A stretch of DNA of 34,788 nucleotides from an uncultured Clostridia bacterium. Lineage in GTDB: Bacteria > Bacillota > Clostridia > Lachnospirales > CAG-274. A program made the translations under genes and the position numbers. How positions within the stretch are numbered: the stretch's first letter is position 1; the number at the start of each line of letters is the position of its first letter. Positions 21,873 through 29,179 of the stretch are shown here, piece by piece. The DNA lies in NCBI GenBank assembly GCA_947631975.1, contig CANRNM010000006.1, forward strand, positions 1-34,788. The letters are read 5' to 3'. Under the pieces are notes generated by a model. That model searched no databases. It saw only the letters and a program-made list of their open reading frames with translations, and was not told where the DNA came from.

Positions 21873-23924
21873 TTATAAGCAAATTTTTTTTATTTTTGAG
21901 GTAAAAATTTCATAAATTTCGGACTTTAGTCGTGAATTTTCTACAGATTTAAGCTCCTTATCCCCGCTGTATATGTCTATTGCGACAGACCTGACCTCTC
22001 CGAGTATGTCTATGTCCTTATAAAGATTTGCAATTTTAAACTCGGGAAGACCGTGCTGTCTTGTGCCGAAAAAGTCGCCGGGACCTCTGAGCGTGAGGTC
22101 TTTTTCGGAAATGACGAAGCCGTCGTTTGTGCCGCACATTATTTTGAGCCTTTCTTTGGCAAGCTTTGTCTTGGAATCGCTTACGAGCACGCAATAGCTC
22201 TTGTCGCTTCCCCTGCCCACTCTGCCTCTCAGCTGATGAAGGGCGGACAAGCCGAAGCGTTCGGCATTTTCAACTATCATAAGGCTTGCGTTTGGCACAT
22301 TTATGCCCACCTCTATGGCCGTGGTGGATATGAGCACATCTATATCGCCCCGCGCAAAGCTCTCCATTATGTCCTGCTTTTCGTCATTTTTCAGCCTGCC
22401 GTGTACGCAGGCTATGCGAAGCCCCGTAAGTATGCCGTTCTTGAGCTCCTGTGTATAGCTGAGCACGGAGCGGAGCTCGGCGTTGTCGTTTTCTTCTATC
22501 ATGGGGCATATGATATAAGCCTGCCTGCCCTTTGCCACCTCTTTTTTTATGAAAGCATAAAGGCGCCGATAATAGCTGTGGTCAACGGCAAATGTATCTA
22601 TCTTCTGCCTGCCCGGCGGAAGCTCGTCTATAACGGATATGTCCATATCGCCGTAGAGTATGAGCGCAAGCGTTCGGGGTATGGGCGTTGCCGTCATAAC
22701 GAGCACATGGGGCTCGTCCCCTTTTTCGGAGAGCTTTTCTCTCTGCCTCACGCCGAAACGATGCTGTTCGTCTGTTATGACAAGTCCCAAATCGGCATAT
22801 TCCACCCTATCCTGTATGAGGGCGTGCGTACCTATTATGATTTTGCTCTCGCCCGAGCTTATCCTTCTGTAAGCATCGTCCTTTTCTTTTTTCTTAAGAC
22901 CGCTTGTGAGTATGTCGCACTTTATGCCAAAAGGAGAAAAAAGCCTTTCAAAGCTCTTGAAGTGCTGATTTGCAAGCACATCCGTAGGCGCCATAAGCAC
23001 AGCCTGATATCCGTTGACTGCGGCAATATAAGCGCTTATCATGGCAAGAGCCGTCTTGCCCGAGCCCACGTCGCCCTGTATTAGCCTGTTCATAACGCAG
23101 CCCTTTTTGAAATCGGATATTATCTCCGAAAGCACCTTTTTCTGCGCATTTGTAAGCCCAAAGCCAAGCTGTGATAAAACGGGCGATATATCGAAATTAT
23201 TTATTTTGACCCTGCTTTTTTTGGAGCATATATTCCCTTTGAGCTCCAGAAGGCGGAGCTGAAGAAACAGAAGCTCGTCAAAGACAAGCCTTCTTCTCGC
23301 CTTAAAGAAAGCCTCGTCATTCTCGGGAAAGTGGATATTTCTTACGGCAAATTCCCGCGAACAGAGAGAATGTTCATCAAGCACATAGCGAGGCATATAT
23401 TCCTCAAAGCCTCCGTCCACGCCGTCCAGAGCGTCCTTTATACAGCCTCTTATTATCTTCTGCGACATTTTGGCAGGCACTCTGTAAACGGGCACTATCC
23501 TGCCCGTATTGAGGCTTACCGCGTTTGCGCTCTCGTAATCCGGGCTTTCAAACTGAAGTCTGCCCATTCTTTCGGACACCCTTCCCGTGAAGCTGTATTC
23601 TATGCCGAGGGCAAGCTGATTTTTTATGTAGGGCTGATTGAACCACACGCAGACTATGCTCCCCGTGCCGTCTGAAATGACGGCGCTCACTACCGTGAGC
23701 GTTCTGGTGCGTCTTGCCTCGGGAGCGCGCATTATTCTGCCCTTTACGGTATATGTGCCTCCCGCCTCCAGCTCGCTGACGGGAGTTATGACGCTCCTGT
23801 CCTCGTAATCCCGCGGATAATAGCTTATGAGGTCGTCAACGGTCTCTATACCCATATTGCCGAACTGCTTTGCTCTGGCTTCGCCTATATTCTTTACTGT
23901 ACGTATGCTGTCGGAAGCCTTCAT
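21873..23924 (-). CDS. recG: ATP-dependent DNA helicase RecG
   Basis: RecG unwinds branched DNA and reverses stalled replication forks. The 683 aa protein has the N-terminal wedge/OB domain (VKGRIMRAPEARRTRTL), Walker A GDVGSGKTALA, DEQH box VITDEQHRFGVRQREKL, MTATPIPRTLAL, and the C-terminal helicase domain with HQLRGRVGRGSDKSYC and GPGDFFGTRQHGLP. ATG at 23924, after AGGTG in the upstream gene, is preferred over the GTG at 23936. Only 1 base separates it from the preceding stop, so translation is coupled. Confidence 0.96.
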   Translation of the reverse strand: MKASDSIRTVKNIGEARAKQFGNMGIETVDDLISYYPRDYEDRSVITPVSELEAGGTYTVKGRIMRAPEARRTRTLTVVSAVISDGTGSIVCVWFNQPYIKNQLALGIEYSFTGRVSERMGRLQFESPDYESANAVSLNTGRIVPVYRVPAKMSQKIIRGCIKDALDGVDGGFEEYMPRYVLDEHSLCSREFAVRNIHFPENDEAFFKARRRLVFDELLFLQLRLLELKGNICSKKSRVKINNFDISPVLSQLGFGLTNAQKKVLSEIISDFKKGCVMNRLIQGDVGSGKTALAMISAYIAAVNGYQAVLMAPTDVLANQHFKSFERLFSPFGIKCDILTSGLKKKEKDDAYRRISSGESKIIIGTHALIQDRVEYADLGLVITDEQHRFGVRQREKLSEKGDEPHVLVMTATPIPRTLALILYGDMDISVIDELPPGRQKIDTFAVDHSYYRRLYAFIKKEVAKGRQAYIICPMIEENDNAELRSVLSYTQELKNGILTGLRIACVHGRLKNDEKQDIMESFARGDIDVLISTTAIEVGINVPNASLMIVENAERFGLSALHQLRGRVGRGSDKSYCVLVSDSKTKLAKERLKIMCGTNDGFVISEKDLTLRGPGDFFGTRQHGLPEFKIANLYKDIDILGEVRSVAIDIYSGDKELKSVENSRLKSEIYEIFTSKIKKICL

Positions 23925-23925
23925 A

Positions 23926-24648
23926 TTATTCCACACCTATCACATAATCATAGTCCATATTGCAAGCGCAGTGTATCTCCGTGTCTGCGTCCCCGTATTT
24001 ATCGGAGAGGGAGGATACTATGCTTTCAGCCGTCTGTCTTTCGGCGTTTTTGCCGTAATAAACGGCTATGACCGCTATATCCCTACCCGATGTTATCATA
24101 TCCGCAAGCCTAAGAGCGCACGCCGCCGCGTCCTCGTCCGATGTGAGCTCCGAGCCCTCGGATATGCCCGAAAATTTTCCGTCCTTTAATGTAACTATGC
24201 CCACAAGCTCAAAGCCCGACTTTATTTTTTCCAGAAGCTCCTCGCCTTCAAGCGAAAGCAAGGCTTCTTCTTTTTCGGGCGGAGCTGTCTGCTCGGATAT
24301 GACGCTGTGCCTTATGCCTTCTATTATGGTCCTTACACTCTCCGTTTTAATTCCCGCGCCTTCGAGGGCTTCCTTTACCGAGGAGCACACTCTGCCGCCC
24401 GTTTCGTTCATATCGGCGCCGTATTCCGCAATGATATGCATCACAACGCTCACGCCGCCGCTCTTGGGTATGGACACATCCACTCCCTTCAAAGCGCTTT
24501 CCCGCTTTAACATTCCCGACAGTCCGCCCTTTAGAGCGCCCGCGGACATACCCGCCACGCCCTCGCATGAAAGAGCAGAAAGCGAGGCTATCTCGGCTAT
24601 GGCTTTTTTGCTTATTCCCGTGTTATCACTGCTTTTAAAAATACTCAT
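23926..24648 (-). CDS. Fusion of Asp23/Gls24 domain with FakA C-terminal domain
   Basis: Residues 1-115 form an Asp23/Gls24 domain (SCEGVAGMSAGALKGG, VVMHIIAEYGADMNE, IKTESVRTIIEGI), as in YloU. After a linker (residues 116-145) the protein continues with the C-terminal part of FakA/YloV: FELVGIVTLKDGKFSG, LADMITSGRDIAVIAVYYGK, and the terminal YDYVIGVE that matches the FakA ending Y.Y.I.VE. The kinase (DhaL) domain and the middle domain are missing. In Firmicutes separate yloU and yloV genes lie between rpmB and recG; here they are one 240 aa gene, apparently through an internal deletion and fusion. Its function is unknown; it cannot be a fatty acid kinase alone. Confidence 0.8.
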   Translation of the reverse strand: MSIFKSSDNTGISKKAIAEIASLSALSCEGVAGMSAGALKGGLSGMLKRESALKGVDVSIPKSGGVSVVMHIIAEYGADMNETGGRVCSSVKEALEGAGIKTESVRTIIEGIRHSVISEQTAPPEKEEALLSLEGEELLEKIKSGFELVGIVTLKDGKFSGISEGSELTSDEDAAACALRLADMITSGRDIAVIAVYYGKNAERQTAESIVSSLSDKYGDADTEIHCACNMDYDYVIGVE

Positions 24649-24687
24649 ATCTTACCCTCCGTTTTAAGGCAGCGTTACATATAAATT

Positions 24688-24702
24688 GACGGCAAAGCCG
24701 TC
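24688..24702 (-). other. Hairpin in leader of the Asp23-FakA gene
   Basis: GACGGC and GCCGTC pair perfectly around a 3-base loop about 40 bases upstream of the start. It is too isolated to assign a role; it may be an attenuator-type or stabilising hairpin. Confidence 0.4.
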
Positions 24703-24715
24703 GGCTGTAATTAAA

Positions 24716-24744
24716 AGTATACACTAATTTGCCCGTTTTATCAA
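24716..24744 (-). promoter_or_regulatory. Promoter for the Asp23-FakA fusion and recG
   Basis: On the minus strand TTGATA (24744-24739) and TATACT (24721-24716) are separated by 17 bases. It is divergent from the rpmB promoter. Confidence 0.7.
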
Positions 24745-24791
24745 GATTTTTAGCTTAAATGAATAAAAAACAAAAATTAAAAAAATTTTTC

Positions 24792-24820
24792 TTGCATTTA
24801 TTGTTGTTTTCTGATAGAAT
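24792..24820 (+). promoter_or_regulatory. Promoter for rpmB
   Basis: TTGCAT (24792-24797) and TAGAAT (24815-24820) have 17-base spacing. The leader is about 30 bases and contains AAGGAGGTG before the ATG. Confidence 0.7.
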
Positions 24821-24856
24821 ATATAGCGATAGCAGTTAACTAAGGAGGTGTAATAG

Positions 24857-25072
24857 ATGGCAAAGTGTGAAATATGCAACAAGACTCAGCAGACGGGTCA
24901 TAGAATAAGCATAAGTCGTAGTCAGGTTTCAAGAAGAGCCAACAAGACTTGGAAATCAAACATCAAGAAAATCAAGATCGTTGAGGAAAACGGCAATGTT
25001 AAGTCGATAAACATCTGTGCAAGATGCCTCAGAACGGGTACTCATAAGGGTACTATAACTCGCGCGATCTGA
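24857..25072 (+). CDS. rpmB: 50S ribosomal protein L28
   Basis: The 71 aa basic protein begins MAKCEICNK and ends with ICARCLRTGTHKGTI. Cys pairs CEIC and CARC probably bind zinc, so this is the zinc-containing form of L28. It has a strong AAGGAGGTG ribosome binding site, its own promoter and a terminator, so it is a single-gene transcript. The divergent asp23 and recG genes keep the usual neighbourhood of rpmB. Confidence 0.96.
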   Translation: MAKCEICNKTQQTGHRISISRSQVSRRANKTWKSNIKKIKIVEENGNVKSINICARCLRTGTHKGTITRAI

Positions 25073-25110
25073 TTTCACTCAAAAAGCTTTAAATATTGAT
25101 CAATGTTTAA

Positions 25111-25147
25111 AATAAAACGCTCCTTAAAAAGGGAGCGTTTTATTTTT
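25111..25147. terminator. Bidirectional terminator between rpmB and zinc-ribbon gene
   Basis: AATAAAACGCTCC and GGGAGCGTTTTATT form a long stem flanked by A and T tracts, so it can end both rpmB (+) and the convergent zinc-ribbon gene (-), whose stop codon abuts it. Confidence 0.9.
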
Positions 25148-25517
25148 AAATCAATTCCGGATAAAGTGTTGTGAAAACTATAACAGCCACAATGACCGTG
25201 AGAATAACAGCCACCGTAAAAAGCATTATTTTTTTGCCCCTTGATACATGCTCCAGAAATATATCGTCCTCCGTTATGACCTTCGGCGCGCTTTCGGGAG
25301 TATTTACGGCAGCGCTTTCTTCCGTTGTTGCTTCGCTGCCGTCCATGCCGGAGCCGTCCCCATCGTCCGAATAGGCTGAAATTTCTTCTCCGCCTTCGGC
25401 ATATTCGGGCTCGGCTGTGTTCACCGTCCTTATCTCGTCCTCCGCCACAAGCTTTCCGCAGTAACGGCAATATCTCGAATTATCGTCTATCTGCTCTCCG
25501 CAGTGCATACAATACAT
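25146..25517 (-). CDS. Zinc-ribbon membrane protein, unknown function
   Basis: The 123 aa protein has an N-terminal zinc ribbon (CMHCG at residues 3-7 and CRYCG near 17-21), an acidic serine/threonine-rich linker of about 65 residues, and a C-terminal membrane helix (IMLFTVAVILTVIVAVIVF) with a short tail. Such C-anchored zinc-ribbon proteins are common in Clostridia with no known role. ATG follows GGAGGG by 6 bases. It has its own promoter, shared as a divergent pair with mazG. Confidence 0.82.
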   Translation of the reverse strand: MYCMHCGEQIDDNSRYCRYCGKLVAEDEIRTVNTAEPEYAEGGEEISAYSDDGDGSGMDGSEATTEESAAVNTPESAPKVITEDDIFLEHVSRGKKIMLFTVAVILTVIVAVIVFTTLYPELI

Positions 25518-25555
25518 ATAACGCCCTCCTTACATATGGCTTATGCTTTAAAGAT

Positions 25556-25584
25556 ATTTTAGCACCAAAACAACATTATGTAAA
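25556..25584 (-). promoter_or_regulatory. Promoter for zinc-ribbon gene
   Basis: On the minus strand TTTACA (25584-25579) and TAAAAT (25561-25556) are 17 bases apart, with TGC adjoining the -10. Confidence 0.7.
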
Positions 25585-25591
25585 TAGGCGC

Positions 25592-25620
25592 TTGAAAAAG
25601 AAAAAATATTTTGTTATCAT
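25592..25620 (+). promoter_or_regulatory. Promoter for mazG
   Basis: TTGAAA (25592-25597) and TATCAT (25615-25620) have 17-base spacing and an extended TGT before the -10. It is back to back with the zinc-ribbon promoter. Confidence 0.65.
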
Positions 25621-25658
25621 ATAAAATAACGGCATAAAAAAACGGGAGAGACTTAACA

Positions 25659-26432
25659 ATGGAAAACACAAAGGGCAAAAAATACGATATAGAGAGCCTG
25701 AGAGCCGTTATGCAGGACCTTCTGGGCGAAAACGGCTGCGAATGGGACAAGGCGCAGGACCACAAAAGCCTCAAAAAATATCTTATAGAGGAATGTTACG
25801 AGGTGATAGATGCCATAGACAAGGACGACGGCGAAAACCTATGCGAGGAGCTGGGCGACCTGCTCTTTCAGATAGTGTTTCACAGTTGTCTGGCGCAGAA
25901 GGAGGGTCTTTTTGACTTTGACGACGTTACGGACGGCATAACAAGAAAAATGATACAAAGACACCCTCATGTGTTCGCAGACGCCCATTATAACGATAAA
26001 GATGACATAAATGAAAAATGGGAGAGCATAAAAAAGCAGGAAAAGGGTTATAAAAGTAATATGGAAATAATAAAAAGCGTGCCCCGCTCCCTTCCCGCTC
26101 TTATGAGGAGCGTTAAAACTTTTTCAAAGGCAGGAGCAACGGGAGCATATACTCCCGACTACGATGAGCTGTGTAAAGAGAACACTCTGCTGTCGGAAAG
26201 TATTGCATCCCTCATTGACAGCAATAATATGGAAAAAATGGAATTAATTGGAAATTTTTTATTAAATTTATCACAAATTTCACATTTTTTACAAATAAAT
26301 GCCGAATTTTCCTTGACAAATGCCTTAGAAACATTTATAAATAGAATTGAGGACATTGAAAATACCAAAACAGCCGATGGGGGAATCAAAGAGGATACTG
26401 ATTCTAAGGCTGCGGAGGAAAAAACAAAATAA
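25659..26432 (+). CDS. mazG: MazG-type nucleoside triphosphate pyrophosphohydrolase, second domain degenerate
   Basis: MazG hydrolyses (d)NTPs to NMP and PPi. The 257 aa protein has a good first MazG domain: GCEWDKAQDHKSLKKYLIEECYEV with the EExxE-like metal site, then CEELGDLLFQIVFHS with ExxD, and the conserved HPHVFAD. The second domain is recognisable only by pattern (ELIGNFLLNLSQISHFLQIN) and lacks the acidic ELGDLLF-type residues, so it is probably inactive. The 3' half is strikingly AT-rich and contains the hup promoter. A short acidic tail ends the protein. In Bacillus the same neighbourhood (yabN/mazG, yabO, yabP, yabQ, divIC) is conserved. Confidence 0.9.
   Translation: MENTKGKKYDIESLRAVMQDLLGENGCEWDKAQDHKSLKKYLIEECYEVIDAIDKDDGENLCEELGDLLFQIVFHSCLAQKEGLFDFDDVTDGITRKMIQRHPHVFADAHYNDKDDINEKWESIKKQEKGYKSNMEIIKSVPRSLPALMRSVKTFSKAGATGAYTPDYDELCKENTLLSESIASLIDSNNMEKMELIGNFLLNLSQISHFLQINAEFSLTNALETFINRIEDIENTKTADGGIKEDTDSKAAEEKTK
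26313..26341 (+). promoter_or_regulatory. Promoter for hup, inside mazG
   Basis: TTGACA (26313-26318) and TATAAA (26336-26341) are separated by exactly 17 bases, within the degenerate 3' part of mazG and about 105 bases before the hup ATG. The match is near-consensus, consistent with an abundant protein. Confidence 0.8.
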
Positions 26433-26447
26433 AGGAGGACACTTTCA

Positions 26448-26723
26448 ATGAACAAAGCAGAATTAGCAGCAAAGATGGCTGAAAAGACAGGTTTAAAGAA
26501 GACAGAGGCCGAGAAGGCTTTAAAGGCTTTCATCGACGCAGTTACCGAGGAATTGGCAGCAGGCGGTGATGTAAGATTAGTTGGCTTCGGTACTTTCGCA
26601 GTAAAGTCAAGGAGCGCTCGTACAGGCGTTAACCCCAGAAACGGCGAGAAGATGAACATCGCTGCTTCAAAGGCTCCCGCTTTCAAGGCAGGCAAGGCTT
26701 TCAAGGACGCTGTAAACAGGTAA
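26448..26723 (+). CDS. hup: DNA-binding protein HU
   Basis: HU is the abundant nucleoid protein that bends DNA. The 91 aa product begins MNKAELAAKMAEKTGLKKTE and has the HU signature GFGTFAVKSRSARTGVNPRNGEKMNI in the DNA-binding arm, ending KAGKAFKDAVN. It has an AAAGGAGG SD. Codon use is visibly different from its neighbours (fewer ATA, more GCA/GTT/AAG), as expected for high expression. It has its own promoter and a terminator. Confidence 0.97.
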   Translation: MNKAELAAKMAEKTGLKKTEAEKALKAFIDAVTEELAAGGDVRLVGFGTFAVKSRSARTGVNPRNGEKMNIAASKAPAFKAGKAFKDAVNR

Positions 26724-26740
26724 TTCAGTCTTAATTCATC

Positions 26741-26778
26741 AAAAAAAGGCGTGGTCTTATGAGCACGCCTTATTTCTT
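26741..26778 (+). terminator. Terminator after hup
   Basis: AAGGCGTG and CACGCCTT form an 8-bp stem preceded by an A tract and followed by ATTTCTTT. It separates hup from the rqcP-yabPQ-divIC genes. Confidence 0.8.
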
Positions 26779-26798
26779 TATTATGCGGGAGATATATT

Positions 26799-27038
26799 AT
26801 GAGACTTGACAAATATCTTAAGGTGAGCAGGATAATAAAGCGCAGGACAGTGGCTAACGAAGCCTGCGACGCGGGCAGAGTGAGCGTAAACGGCAAGACT
26901 GCCAAGGCGGGGCTTGAGGTAAAGCCCGGAGACATAATAGAAATCGCCTTCGGCACAAACACTTCAAAGTATGAAATACTGTCCGTAAAGGAAAATGTAA
27001 AGAAGGAATTTGCGGGCGAAATGTATAAAAGCCTTTGA
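26799..27038 (+). CDS. rqcP: RqcP/YabO S4-domain ribosome quality-control protein
   Basis: The 79 aa protein is a single S4 domain beginning MRLDKYLKVSRIIKRRTVANEACDAGRVSVNG, the HslR/YabO family. RqcP works with RqcH to add alanine tails to nascent chains on stalled 50S subunits. ATG follows GGGAGA by 8 bases. It precedes yabP, as in the Bacillus yabO-yabP-yabQ-divIC order. Confidence 0.93.
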   Translation: MRLDKYLKVSRIIKRRTVANEACDAGRVSVNGKTAKAGLEVKPGDIIEIAFGTNTSKYEILSVKENVKKEFAGEMYKSL

Positions 27039-27082
27039 AAGGTCATATATTTTAATATAGCTTATCGGGAGGGACGGCTTTT

Positions 27083-27346
27083 TTGGAAGGCGTAAGACAC
27101 AGCATAAGTCTTGACAACAGAGAAAAGCTTTCGGCAAACGGCATTACCGATATACTGAGCTTCGACGAGGAGGCTATAGTGGCGCAGACGGAAAAGGGAA
27201 TACTTATAATAAGGGGAAGCGGTCTGCACATAGACAGTCTTGACCTTGAAAAGGGCAGTCTTGTGGCGGACGGAGATATATCCGCACTTACATACGACAG
27301 CGACGGCGGCGAAAAGAGCGGTATATTCGCAAGGCTTTTCAGATGA
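27083..27346 (+). CDS. yabP: Sporulation protein YabP
   Basis: The 87 aa protein matches YabP: HSISLDNREKLSANGITDILSFDEEAIVAQTEKGILIIRGSGL, then LDLEKGSLVADGDISALTY. YabP is a sporulation (mother-cell) protein needed for spore coat or cortex formation in Bacillus. Start is TTG, 9 bases after GGGAGGG. Its last bases overlap the yabQ start (ATGA). Confidence 0.92.
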   Translation: MEGVRHSISLDNREKLSANGITDILSFDEEAIVAQTEKGILIIRGSGLHIDSLDLEKGSLVADGDISALTYDSDGGEKSGIFARLFR

Positions 27347-27888
27347 TACTTTCGTTTTCGTTCCAGTGCCGTATATTTGCCGCAGCGGTGAGCATAGGCT
27401 TTTTATTCGCCTTTATATATCACATATTTTTCGCCCTCTGCACGGTTTCGGGCGCGGGGAAGGCTTTAAAGGGAATAACGGACATAATATACTGGTGCAT
27501 ATTTTCTCTGACGCTTTTCCTTTTTATGCTTAAATACAACAGCGGAGAGGTAAGACCCTTCTGCGCTGCGGGCAGTTTTATGGGGATGTTTATGTATTAC
27601 ATCCTTCTCAAGGATAAAGCAAACAGAATTTTATACCCTCTTTTTGTATTTATTAAAAAACTTACTTTGTACATTTTAAACATAATCAAAGCCCCTTTTT
27701 ACCCTATTTTATGTCCAATTTACAGAAATTTTAACAAATTTTTAATTTTTTTTAAAAAAGGCTTGCAAAATCGCTTGAAATGTGAGAAAATTACACTGAA
27801 CTACGGACAGAGGTTTTTTTTGAGAGGTGAAAAAATTGCCGGCAGCAAGGACAAGAAAAAAATCAAATCACAGAATAAGCAATCCTAA
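27343..27888 (+). CDS. yabQ: Spore cortex biosynthesis protein YabQ
   Basis: The 181 aa membrane protein has four or so hydrophobic segments in its first 110 residues (IFAAAVSIGFLFAFIYHIFF, GITDIIYWCIFSLTLFLFML, GSFMGMFMYYILL) and a basic C-terminal tail (FFKKGLQNRLKCEK). This fits YabQ, needed for spore cortex assembly. It overlaps yabP by 4 bases. The 3' half is AT-rich and its end overlaps the start of divIC by about 50 bases. Confidence 0.9.
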   Translation: MILSFSFQCRIFAAAVSIGFLFAFIYHIFFALCTVSGAGKALKGITDIIYWCIFSLTLFLFMLKYNSGEVRPFCAAGSFMGMFMYYILLKDKANRILYPLFVFIKKLTLYILNIIKAPFYPILCPIYRNFNKFLIFFKKGLQNRLKCEKITLNYGQRFFLRGEKIAGSKDKKKIKSQNKQS

Positions 27889-28234
27889 GTGGGCGGCAAT
27901 GATGGCAGTCATAGTACTTATGATGGCGGCATGGCTCGGCGGAATGTATGTTGTGCATTTACAGCTTGCAGCCTCAATGCAGGATGTGGACGTGCAGATA
28001 GCCGAAGCCAAGGCGGAAAACGCCGCGCTCCAGAAGCAATATGACAATCAGGACAGCCCCGAATTTATAGAAAAAGTGGCAAGAGAAAAGCTCAACATGG
28101 TATATCCTTCGGAGCTTGTATACATAAATGCCAATTCCGAGGAAGGCAAAAAGCTTCTCAATTCGATAAGAAGGTCTGCCGCCAAGGTGTCCGAAAGCTC
28201 GATAGCAAACAGCAATTCGACCAAAGTGGAATAA
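27836..28234 (+). CDS. divIC: Septum formation initiator DivIC/FtsL family
   Basis: The 132 aa protein has a basic N-terminus, one membrane helix (MMAVIVLMMAAWLGGMYVV), then a coiled coil (QLAASMQDVDVQIAEAKAENAALQKQYD) and the conserved SPEFIEKVAREKLNMVYPSE of DivIC. It helps activate septal wall synthesis with FtsL and DivIB. The ORF track starts at GTG 27827, which lies inside the SD (GAGAGGTGA); TTG at 27836, 8 bases after GAGAGG, is more likely. The gene overlaps yabQ by 53 bases. A terminator follows. Confidence 0.92.
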   Translation: MPAARTRKKSNHRISNPKWAAMMAVIVLMMAAWLGGMYVVHLQLAASMQDVDVQIAEAKAENAALQKQYDNQDSPEFIEKVAREKLNMVYPSELVYINANSEEGKKLLNSIRRSAAKVSESSIANSNSTKVE

Positions 28235-28252
28235 AAGGTAGAATAATTATTT

Positions 28253-28282
28253 AAAAAGCAACTTCCGCAGTTGCTTTTTTTT
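28253..28282 (+). terminator. Terminator after divIC
   Basis: AAAAAGCAACT and AGTTGCTTTTT form a stem with loop TCCGC, followed by T residues. The 3' side also provides a -35-like TTGCTT for the next gene. Confidence 0.85.
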
Positions 28283-28299
28283 GCTTTATTTGATATAAT
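28271..28299 (+). promoter_or_regulatory. Promoter for the isomerase-mpg-nadD-rsfS-BY-kinase run
   Basis: TATAAT (28294-28299) has TGA upstream (extended -10) and TTGCTT (28271-28276) at 17-base spacing. The -35 overlaps the divIC terminator hairpin. Confidence 0.7.
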
Positions 28300-28336
28300 C
28301 TATATAAATAATATTCATAATAAGAGGTGAAAAAAT

Positions 28337-29179
28337 ATGGCATTTGGAATGAGAGCACACGATCTGGGCGGAAAACAGACATTCGACCAGCTTATAGACA
28401 AGCTTACGGAGCACAAAATAAACGATATCCAGCTTGCCTTCAAGAAATCTATAACAGACATAGACTTTTCGACGGGACACTACAATCCCGGGCTCGGAAG
28501 GTATATAAGCAAGAGATTGAGCGACAACAACATTCACGTTGCCGTGCTGGGCTGTTATATCAACCCCACTACCCCCGACGAGCCCAAAAGACAGGCAGAG
28601 GTAAAGAGATTTATAGAGCATCTTAAGTACGCCAGAGCTATAGGCGCGGATATGGTGGGCACGGAAACGGGCAGACTCGACGAAAACTTTAAAATAGTCC
28701 CCGGAACATACACGGAGACCTGCTATCAGCGTCTTATGAAGTCCATGAGAGAGATAGTGGACGCTGCGGAGAAGCTGGGCGTAATAGTGGGCGTTGAGGG
28801 CGTTGCCACTCACACTCTCTATTCTCCCGAAATGATGCAGAGATTCTTGGACGACATTGACTCTCCCAACGTGGAGGTGATACTCGACCCCGTAAACCTT
28901 CTTGACAGAAACAACTACAAGGAGCAGGAAGCCGTTATAGCTAAGGCTTTCAAGTACTACGGCGACAGGATATCCGTTATGCACATAAAGGACTTCAAGC
29001 TCGACGAGAACGGCGATGTTGCCTTTGAGCAGGTGGGCGAAGGCTTATTCAACTACGCTCCCCTTTTCAAGGAGCTCAAGGCTTCAAAGCCCCACATAAC
29101 AATGCTTATAGAAAATTCCAACGGAGGACGCTATCACAGCGACTGCGAGTATCTTCAGAAAATATATGACGAAGCTTAA
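28337..29179 (+). CDS. Sugar phosphate isomerase/epimerase (TIM barrel, xylose isomerase-like)
   Basis: The 280 aa protein has the AP_endonuc_2/xylose isomerase TIM-barrel fold. Putative metal residues are Glu in VVGVEGVA, Asp in VILDPVNL, His in ISVMHIKD and Glu in MLIENSNG, the E-D-H-E pattern of sugar isomerases and epimerases such as the IolE/Hyi group. The substrate is unknown. ATG follows GAGGTGAAAAAAT. It overlaps the following DNA glycosylase gene by 14 bases, so the two are translated together. Confidence 0.87.
   Translation: MAFGMRAHDLGGKQTFDQLIDKLTEHKINDIQLAFKKSITDIDFSTGHYNPGLGRYISKRLSDNNIHVAVLGCYINPTTPDEPKRQAEVKRFIEHLKYARAIGADMVGTETGRLDENFKIVPGTYTETCYQRLMKSMREIVDAAEKLGVIVGVEGVATHTLYSPEMMQRFLDDIDSPNVEVILDPVNLLDRNNYKEQEAVIAKAFKYYGDRISVMHIKDFKLDENGDVAFEQVGEGLFNYAPLFKELKASKPHITMLIENSNGGRYHSDCEYLQKIYDEA

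Noticed and set aside
22053-23084. 343 aa plus-strand ORF antisense to recG
   Set aside because: recG is certain on the other strand; the antisense product has no recognisable motif and such long shadow ORFs recur opposite many real genes here because of codon bias.
26220-26345. AT-rich 3' end of mazG as a sign of foreign DNA
   Set aside because: It is better explained by the hup promoter embedded there; the reading frame continues without break.
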